A stretch of DNA of 10,742 bases from DASUDX01 sp036275365 (GTDB taxonomy: Bacteria; Pseudomonadota; Gammaproteobacteria; Nevskiales; Nevskiaceae): NCBI GenBank assembly GCA_036275365.1, contig DASUDX010000062.1:1-10742 (forward strand). Direction: 5' to 3'. The translations under genes and the position numbers were made by a program. Shown here one piece after another: positions 5,444-10,742 of this stretch. Position 1 is the stretch's first letter; the number at the start of each line of letters is the position of its first letter. The notes beneath the pieces are model-generated. The model did not search any database. It saw only the letters and a program-made list of their open reading frames with translations, and had not been told where the DNA came from.

Positions 5444-7003
5444 ATGTCCCGAGCCCTGCTCCAGTCCACCGGCATCGTCAGCCTGATGACCCTGTTGTCC
5501 CGGGTGCTGGGCTTCGTGCGCGATGTGCTGTTTGCCACCGCCTTCGGCGCCGGGGCGGGCATGGATGCCTTCCTGGTGGCGTTGAAGATCCCCAACTTCG
5601 GCCGCCGCCTGTTCGCCGAGGGCGCCTTCTCCCAGGCCTTCGTCCCGGTGTTCACCGAGGTCCGCACCCAGCAGGGCCGGCTGGCGGCGCGGGAGCTGCT
5701 GGCGGTGGTCAGCGGCACCCTGGCCGGGGTGCTGGCGGTGCTGACCCTGATCGGTTGCCTGGCCGCACCAGCCCTGCTCTGGCTGTTTGCGCCCGGCTTC
5801 GCCGATGAGCCGGACAAGCAGCAGCTCGGCGCCGAGCTGCTGCGCTGGACCTTTCCCTATCTGATGTTCATCTCGCTGGTCTCGCTGGCGGGCGGGGTGC
5901 TCAACAGCTATGGCCGTTTCGCGGTCCCGGCAGCCACCCCGGTGATCCTCAACCTCTGCCTGATCAGCACCGCCTTCATCGATGCCGGATCGGTGCGCCT
6001 GCTGGCCTACGCGGTGTTCCTCGCCGGGGTTCTGCAGCTGCTGGCCCAGCTGCCGGCGCTGGCCCAGCTCGGTCTGCTGGTGCGTCCGCGCTGGGCCTGG
6101 CGCGATTCTCGGGTCCGTCGCATCGTGCAGCTGATGGTGCCGATTCTGTTCGGCTCCTCGGTGGCCCAGATCAGCCTGCTGCTGGATACCGTGCTGGCCA
6201 GCTTTCTGGTCACCGGCAGCGTCAGCTGGCTGTACTACGCCGATCGTCTGATGGAGTTCCCGCTCGGCATCTTCACGCTGGCGGTGGCCACGGTGATCCT
6301 GCCGGTGCTCTCGGCCCAGCATGCCGATGCCGACCCCGCCGCCTTCCGCCGCACCCTGGACTGGGGGCTGCGCCTGCTGCTGCTGATCGGTCTGCCGGCG
6401 GCGCTGGCCCTGCTGCTGCTCGCCAAGCCGCTGGTGATCACCCTGTTCCAGTACCGCGCCTTTGGCGTGAACGATGTCGAGATGACCGCCTGGGCGCTGA
6501 TGGCCTATGCCTTCGGCTTCCTCGGCTTTTCCCTGGTCAAGGTGCTGGTGCCCGGCTATTACGCACGGCAAGAGACCCGCCGCCCGGTGCGCTTCGGCAT
6601 CCTCAGTCTGCTGGTCGGCATGGGACTGAGTCTGGTTCTGGTCGGTCTCTGCCTCTGGCAGCGCTTCCCTGCTCCCCACGCGGCGCTGGCGCTGGCCACC
6701 TCCTGCTCGGCCCTGCTCAACGCCGGGCTGCTGTACCGCGGCCTGCGCCGCGAAGGGATCTACCAGCCGCAGCCGGGCTGGCGGCGGTATGTCCTGCAGC
6801 TGATGGGCGCCAATCTGGTGATGGTGGGCGTGCTGCTGATCATGGCCGGCCCTGCCGAGCAGTGGCTGGCCGCCTCGGCCACTGAGCGGGCGGCCGACAT
6901 GGGCCGGCTGGTGCTGCTCGCCATCGGCAGCTATGGGCTGGCCCTGCTCGCGCTCGGGCTGCGGCCGCGCGAGTTTCTGCGCCGCCCTGGAGCCACGCCA
7001 TGA
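5444..7003 (+). CDS. murJ: Lipid II flippase MurJ (MviN)
   Basis: The product has 519 residues (E. coli MurJ 511). It is an inner-membrane MOP-superfamily protein that moves the peptidoglycan precursor lipid II to the periplasmic face. The sequence is hydrophobic throughout, compatible with 14 membrane helices. Conserved functional residues are present: Arg20 and Arg26 in S-R-V-L-G-F-V-R-D (E. coli R18, R24), Asp41 (D39), Arg54/55 in the P-N-F-G-R-R-L-F-A-E-G-A-F-S-Q-A-F segment (E. coli R52/R53), and the central Y-Y-A-D-R-L-M-E-F-P motif containing the E. coli R270 equivalent. The ATG at 5444 gives the family N-terminus but lacks a clear Shine-Dalgarno; the preceding bases are CCCCGACGC. It is divergent from rpsT and its stop overlaps the ribF start. 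Confidence 0.97.
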   Translation: MSRALLQSTGIVSLMTLLSRVLGFVRDVLFATAFGAGAGMDAFLVALKIPNFGRRLFAEGAFSQAFVPVFTEVRTQQGRLAARELLAVVSGTLAGVLAVLTLIGCLAAPALLWLFAPGFADEPDKQQLGAELLRWTFPYLMFISLVSLAGGVLNSYGRFAVPAATPVILNLCLISTAFIDAGSVRLLAYAVFLAGVLQLLAQLPALAQLGLLVRPRWAWRDSRVRRIVQLMVPILFGSSVAQISLLLDTVLASFLVTGSVSWLYYADRLMEFPLGIFTLAVATVILPVLSAQHADADPAAFRRTLDWGLRLLLLIGLPAALALLLLAKPLVITLFQYRAFGVNDVEMTAWALMAYAFGFLGFSLVKVLVPGYYARQETRRPVRFGILSLLVGMGLSLVLVGLCLWQRFPAPHAALALATSCSALLNAGLLYRGLRREGIYQPQPGWRRYVLQLMGANLVMVGVLLIMAGPAEQWLAASATERAADMGRLVLLAIGSYGLALLALGLRPREFLRRPGATP

Positions 7004-7941
7004 GCGCACTGCCGCTGGTCAGAGGCCTGCACAACCTGCCGGAGGACCTGCGCGGGGCGGTGGTGGCCATCGGCAACTTCGATGGGGTGCACCGCGGGCA
7101 TCAGGCCTTGGTCGAGCGCGCCCGCACCCTCGCCACCGGCGCAGCGACGCGGGCGGTGGTGATGAGCTTCGAGCCGACCCCGCGCGAGCTGTTCCAGCCT
7201 GCTGCGGCACCGCCACGGGTGCTGCCGCTGGCCGACAAGCGGGCCGCGCTGCAGGCGGCCGGGGCCGATGCCTGGCTGATCCTGCGCTTCAGCCGGGCGC
7301 TCGCCGCGCTCGAGCCCGAGGCCTTCATCCGCCAGCTGCTGCTCGAGCGCCTGGCGGTGCGGGCGGTGGTGGTGGGGGAAGATTTCCGCTTCGGTCAGGC
7401 CCGGCGCGGCGATGTGCAGCTGCTGACCCGCGAACTGCGTCCGCAGGGCCGGGCAGTGGAGGCGATCGGCACCATCACCCTCGACGGGCTGCGCTGCAGC
7501 TCCACCCTGCTGCGCGAGCGCCTTGGCGCCGGTGACTTGTCCGGGGTACGCCAGCTGCTCGGACGCCCTTATGCCCTCAGCGGCGTGGTCCGCCACGGGC
7601 TCAAGCTGGGTCGGGATCTCGGCATGCCGACGGCCAATCTCGCCTTCCGTCGCCCGCTGGCCCTGGCCCACGGGGTCTACGCGGTTCGCGTCTGCGAGGG
7701 GCGGCGGCGCTGGCAGGGGGTGGCGAGCTTCGGCGTGCGGCCGACCCTGGGCCTGAGCCAGTGCCTGCTGGAAGTCCATGTCTTCGACGATCGTCCCGAC
7801 CTCTACGGCCGGCGGCTGAGCGTCGAGGTCGTCGAGTTCCTCCGACCCCAGGCCCGTTTCGATTCCCTGGCCGCGCTGGCGGCTCAGATGCAGGCCGACG
7901 CCGAGGCGGCCCGTACCCGTTTGTCCCGAGACCCTTCATGA
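7000..7941 (+). CDS. ribF: Bifunctional riboflavin kinase / FAD synthetase
   Basis: The product has 313 residues, the same size as E. coli RibF. It phosphorylates riboflavin to FMN and adenylylates FMN to FAD in the cytosol. The N-terminal nucleotidyltransferase domain has the GNFDGVHRGH motif (25-34), a G-E-D-F-R-F-G segment (126-132) and the S-S-T-x-x-R motif (167-172). The C-terminal riboflavin-kinase domain (from about 186) has G-M-P-T-A-N (208-213), G-V-Y-A-V (225-229), G-V-R-P-T (245-249) and L-E-V-H with the catalytic-region Glu (258). The ATG overlaps the murJ stop as ATGA, and GGAG at 6989-6992 lies 7 nt upstream. The ribF-ileS-lspA neighbourhood is typical of gammaproteobacteria. 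Confidence 0.97.
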   Translation: MSALPLVRGLHNLPEDLRGAVVAIGNFDGVHRGHQALVERARTLATGAATRAVVMSFEPTPRELFQPAAAPPRVLPLADKRAALQAAGADAWLILRFSRALAALEPEAFIRQLLLERLAVRAVVVGEDFRFGQARRGDVQLLTRELRPQGRAVEAIGTITLDGLRCSSTLLRERLGAGDLSGVRQLLGRPYALSGVVRHGLKLGRDLGMPTANLAFRRPLALAHGVYAVRVCEGRRRWQGVASFGVRPTLGLSQCLLEVHVFDDRPDLYGRRLSVEVVEFLRPQARFDSLAALAAQMQADAEAARTRLSRDPS

Positions 7942-10736
7942 GCGACCGTCGCGACTACAAGTCCACCCTGAACCTGCCGGAGACGGTCTTCCCCATGCAG
8001 GCGGGGCTCGCCAAGCGCGAGCCGGAGTGGGTGGCGCGACTGGAGCGCGAGGCGGCCTACGACCAGGTGATGGCCGCCACCGCCGGCCGGCCGCCCTACT
8101 GGTTCGTCGATGGCCCGCCCTATGCCAACGGCGACATCCATATCGGACACGCGGTCAACAAGGTGCTCAAGGACATCATCTGCAAGGCGGCGAGGCTGAA
8201 CGGTCATCAGGCGGCATTCGTGCCGGGCTGGGACTGCCATGGTCTGCCGATCGAGCTGCAGGTGGAAAAGAAGCACGGCAAGGTCGGCGAGAAGCTGGAG
8301 GCCCCGGCCTTCCGCGCCCAGTGCCGTGCCTATGCCCTCGAGCAGATCGAGCGGCAGAAGGTGGATTTCAAGCGGCTGGGCATCCTCGCCGACTGGGAGC
8401 GACCCTACCTGACGATGCAGCCGGCCTTCGAGGCCGAGCAGCTGCGCTGCCTCGCCACCATCGTCGAGCGCGGTCATGTGGTGCGCGGCTTCAAGCCGGT
8501 GCACTGGTGTCTGGACTGCGGCTCCTCGCTGGCAGAAGCCGAGGTCGAGTATCAGGACAAGACCTCCACCGCCATCGATGTCGGCTTTGCGGTGAGCGAT
8601 GCCGCCGATCTGGCGCGCCGCTTCGGCCTGGATCAGCCCACGCCAGCGGCCCTGGTGATCTGGACCACCACGCCGTGGACGCTGCCGGCCAACCAGGCGG
8701 TCGCGGTCAACGCGAGCCTGCGCTATGCCCTGGTGCGTCTGCCCTCGCAGGATCTGGTGGTGCTGGCGGCGGATCGGGTGGAGGCCAGCGCACGGCGCTA
8801 TGGGCTTGCCCTGACCGTGCTTGCCGAGGCCGACGGGGCCGCGCTGGAAGGGCTGCGTCTGCGCCATCCCTTCGCACCGCGCGAGGTGCCGGTGATCCTC
8901 GGGGAGCATGTGACGCTCGACACCGGTACCGGGCTGGTGCACACCGCCCCGGCGCACGGCGTGGAGGACTATGCGGTGGGTCTGCGCTACGGCCTGCCGG
9001 TGGACAACCCGGTGCTGTCCAGCGGCGTGTTCGCCGAGGGCACGCCGGTGGTGGCCGGTCTGCATGTGCGCAAGGCCGAGGCCCCGATTCTGGAGGCCCT
9101 GGACGCCAGCGGGCGGCTGCTGCACCGCGCTGCCTTCTCCCACAGCTATCCGCACTGCTGGCGGCACAAGAGCCCGCTGATCTTCCGCGCCACCCCGCAG
9201 TGGTTCATCTCCATGGAGGCGGCCGGTCTGCGCCAGCAGGCTCTCGATGCGATCGACACCACCCGCTGGATTCCGGACTGGGGCCGCAACCGCATCCGCG
9301 AGATGGTGGCGGGCCGTCCCGACTGGTGCATCTCGCGCCAGCGCACCTGGGGCGTCCCGGTGGCCCTGTTCGTCCATCGCCAGCACCAGACCCTGCATCC
9401 GGACAGCGCGCGCTTGCTGCGCTCGGTGGCCGAGCGGGTGGAGCGCGAGGGGCTGGAGGCCTGGTTCGGCTCGCGACCGGAGGACTGGGGGGTCGACCCG
9501 GTCGAGTACGAGAAGGTCAGCGACACCCTCGATGTCTGGTTCGATTCCGGGGTGGTGCACCAGTGCTCGTTCAAGAGCACCCAGCCGCAGGCGCTGGTGG
9601 AGGGCCAGGCCCCGCAGGCCGATTTCTATCTGGAAGGCTCCGACCAGCACCGCGGCTGGTTCCAGTCCTCGCTGCTGACCCGGGTGGCGATGCGTGGTGA
9701 GTCGCCCTACCGCGTCGTGCTGACCCACGGCTTCACGGTGGACGAGCAGGGCCGCAAGATGAGCAAGAGCCTGGGCAATGTGGTCGCGCCCCAGCAGGTG
9801 CTCAAGACCCTCGGTGCCGATGTGCTGCGGCTGTGGGTGGCGGCCAGCGACTACAGCGGCGAGATCGCCATCTCCGACCAGCTGCTGGAGCGCATGGCCG
9901 ATGCCTACCGGCGCATCCGCAACACCGCCCGCTATCTGCTGGGCAGTCTCAAGGACTTCGATCCGGTCCGCGATGCGGTGCCGCTGTCCGAGCTGGTGGC
10001 GATCGACCGCTGGGCGTTGATCCAGGCCCGTCAGCTGCAGGAGCAGATTCGCGAGGCCTATGCCCAGGCCGAGTTCCATCAGGTCTACCAGAAGCTCCAC
10101 AACTACTGTGTGGTGGATCTGGGCGGCTGCTATCTCGATGTCCTCAAGGACCGCCTCTACACCACCCGCGCCGGCAGCCTGCCGCGGCGTTCGGCGCAGA
10201 CCGTGCTGTTCCATATCGCCGAAGCGCTGGTGCGCTGGATCGCGCCGATCCTCTCGTTCACCGCCGACGAGATCTGGACGCTGCTGCCGGGTGATCGCAG
10301 CGCCTCCCTGTTCGCCCAGACCTGGCATCGCTTCCCGGAAGGCGACGAGGACGGTGGACTGGACTGGCCGCGTCTGCTGGCGGCTCGCGAGGCGGTGCGG
10401 CGGGAGCTCGAGACCCTGCGCGGCCAGGGCCGGATCGGTTCCGGACTGAGTGCCCGGGTGCGGCTGCAGGCCCGCGGCGCGCTACTGGAGGCGCTGCGCA
10501 CGCCAGGCGAGGAGCTGCGCTTCTGGCTGATCACCTCCGAGGTGACGGTCGGGGAGGCGGGAGACGGGCAGGGGGAGGAGCGGCTGGAGGTCGAGGCCGA
10601 GCCTTCACCCCATGCGAAGTGCGAGCGCTGCTGGCACCAGCGCCCCGAGGTGGGCTCGCTGGCTGCCCATCCGACGCTGTGTCAGCGTTGTGTGGAGAAT
10701 GTCGACGGCGCCGGCGAACAACGCCGCTATCTCTGA
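7938..10736 (+). CDS. ileS: Isoleucyl-tRNA synthetase
   Basis: The product has 932 residues (E. coli IleRS 938), a class I synthetase that charges tRNA-Ile and edits mischarged Val. Catalytic motifs are HIGH (68-71, in P-P-Y-A-N-G-D-I-H-I-G-H) and KMSKS (607-611). The CP1 editing domain has W-T-T-T-P-W-T-L-P-A-N and the H-T-A-P motif at 335-338, with Asp344 matching editing residue D342 of E. coli. The C-terminal zinc knuckle has Cys 895, 898, 915 and 918, as in bacterial IleRS of the E. coli type. The ATG at 7938 is chosen because it overlaps the ribF TGA as ATGA and gives the N-terminus M-S-D-x-x-D-Y-K-S-T-L-N-L-P; the longer in-frame extension from 7761 lies inside ribF. There is only a weak Shine-Dalgarno, which suggests translational coupling to ribF. 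Confidence 0.98.
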   Translation: MSDRRDYKSTLNLPETVFPMQAGLAKREPEWVARLEREAAYDQVMAATAGRPPYWFVDGPPYANGDIHIGHAVNKVLKDIICKAARLNGHQAAFVPGWDCHGLPIELQVEKKHGKVGEKLEAPAFRAQCRAYALEQIERQKVDFKRLGILADWERPYLTMQPAFEAEQLRCLATIVERGHVVRGFKPVHWCLDCGSSLAEAEVEYQDKTSTAIDVGFAVSDAADLARRFGLDQPTPAALVIWTTTPWTLPANQAVAVNASLRYALVRLPSQDLVVLAADRVEASARRYGLALTVLAEADGAALEGLRLRHPFAPREVPVILGEHVTLDTGTGLVHTAPAHGVEDYAVGLRYGLPVDNPVLSSGVFAEGTPVVAGLHVRKAEAPILEALDASGRLLHRAAFSHSYPHCWRHKSPLIFRATPQWFISMEAAGLRQQALDAIDTTRWIPDWGRNRIREMVAGRPDWCISRQRTWGVPVALFVHRQHQTLHPDSARLLRSVAERVEREGLEAWFGSRPEDWGVDPVEYEKVSDTLDVWFDSGVVHQCSFKSTQPQALVEGQAPQADFYLEGSDQHRGWFQSSLLTRVAMRGESPYRVVLTHGFTVDEQGRKMSKSLGNVVAPQQVLKTLGADVLRLWVAASDYSGEIAISDQLLERMADAYRRIRNTARYLLGSLKDFDPVRDAVPLSELVAIDRWALIQARQLQEQIREAYAQAEFHQVYQKLHNYCVVDLGGCYLDVLKDRLYTTRAGSLPRRSAQTVLFHIAEALVRWIAPILSFTADEIWTLLPGDRSASLFAQTWHRFPEGDEDGGLDWPRLLAAREAVRRELETLRGQGRIGSGLSARVRLQARGALLEALRTPGEELRFWLITSEVTVGEAGDGQGEERLEVEAEPSPHAKCERCWHQRPEVGSLAAHPTLCQRCVENVDGAGEQRRYL

Positions 10737-10739
10737 GGA
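10735..10739 (+). promoter_or_regulatory. Likely Shine-Dalgarno for the next gene (probably lspA)
   Basis: GAGGA overlaps the last two bases of the ileS stop and lies right at the window edge, at the right distance for a start codon just beyond 10742. By known synteny the next gene would be lspA (lipoprotein signal peptidase), but no coding base of it is visible. Confidence 0.4.
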
Positions 10740-10742
10740 CGC

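Noticed and set aside
5216..7009. 597-codon minus-strand open frame opposite murJ, Gln/His/Arg-rich
   Set aside because: It is a shadow of murJ. The composition is an antisense artefact of leucine and alanine codons, and it also crosses the rpsT gene and both leaders.
7761..7937. N-terminal extension of ileS by 59 residues
   Set aside because: The extension is the +1 frame of ribF and has no IleRS homology; the ATG at 7938 matches the family start.
7884..10328. 814-codon minus-strand open frame opposite ileS
   Set aside because: Long antisense frames are expected in GC-rich genes with strong third-position bias; the His/Gln/Arg/Gly-rich product resembles no family, while ileS is complete.
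1..10742. Search for CRISPR repeats, insertion sequences, integrases, toxin-antitoxin pairs or phage genes
   Set aside because: No spaced direct repeats, terminal inverted repeats, transposase or integrase motifs were seen; coding density and gene order are those of a core-genome region.

Overview
This window is a block of conserved housekeeping genes from a high-GC gammaproteobacterium. The evidence is the gene order ispB / rplU-rpmA-obgE-proB / rpsT / murJ-ribF-ileS, the presence of LapB, and consistent use of GC-rich third codon positions. By eye the GC content is about two thirds. A similar order is known from Pseudomonas and Xanthomonas-type genomes. With lapB next door and tRNA-Pro directly behind ispB, I cannot name the genus; a Chromatiales, Ectothiorhodospiraceae or Xanthomonadales relative is possible.

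Layout from left to right. The 3' two thirds of lapB (LPS-assembly and LpxC-control protein) runs rightward off the left edge. It converges on a leftward unit, ispB followed after 6 bp by tRNA-Pro(CGG), which ends in an intrinsic terminator. A 211-bp divergent region (1908-2118) carries back-to-back sigma70-type promoters for ispB (left) and rplU (right). rplU-rpmA is followed by a strong terminator, and only 27 bp later obgE begins and overlaps proB by ATGA. proB converges on rpsT, with a 10-bp-stem hairpin between them. rpsT reads leftward from a TTG start and is divergent from murJ, over a 146-bp region with a good rpsT promoter. murJ, ribF and ileS follow rightward, each joined to the next by a 4-bp ATGA overlap. 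The window ends six bases after the ileS stop, with a likely Shine-Dalgarno sequence for the next gene (lspA by synteny, not seen).

The genes serve core growth: ribosome proteins (L21, L27, S20) and ribosome/GTP control (ObgE), aminoacyl-tRNA supply (IleRS, tRNA-Pro), proline synthesis (ProB), FMN/FAD synthesis (RibF), the ubiquinone side chain (IspB) and envelope assembly (MurJ flippase, LapB).

I found no mobile element, CRISPR array, phage gene, toxin-antitoxin pair or defence system, and no convincing undescribed system. The most unusual sequence feature is in obgE. The otherwise near-invariant Obg switch II motif lacks four residues, as if one copy of a short coding repeat had been lost in frame. 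Other points worth a look are regulatory: a tRNA fused to an mRNA gene, a terminator just before obgE, leader hairpins before rpsT, and overlapping -10 elements between rpsT and murJ.
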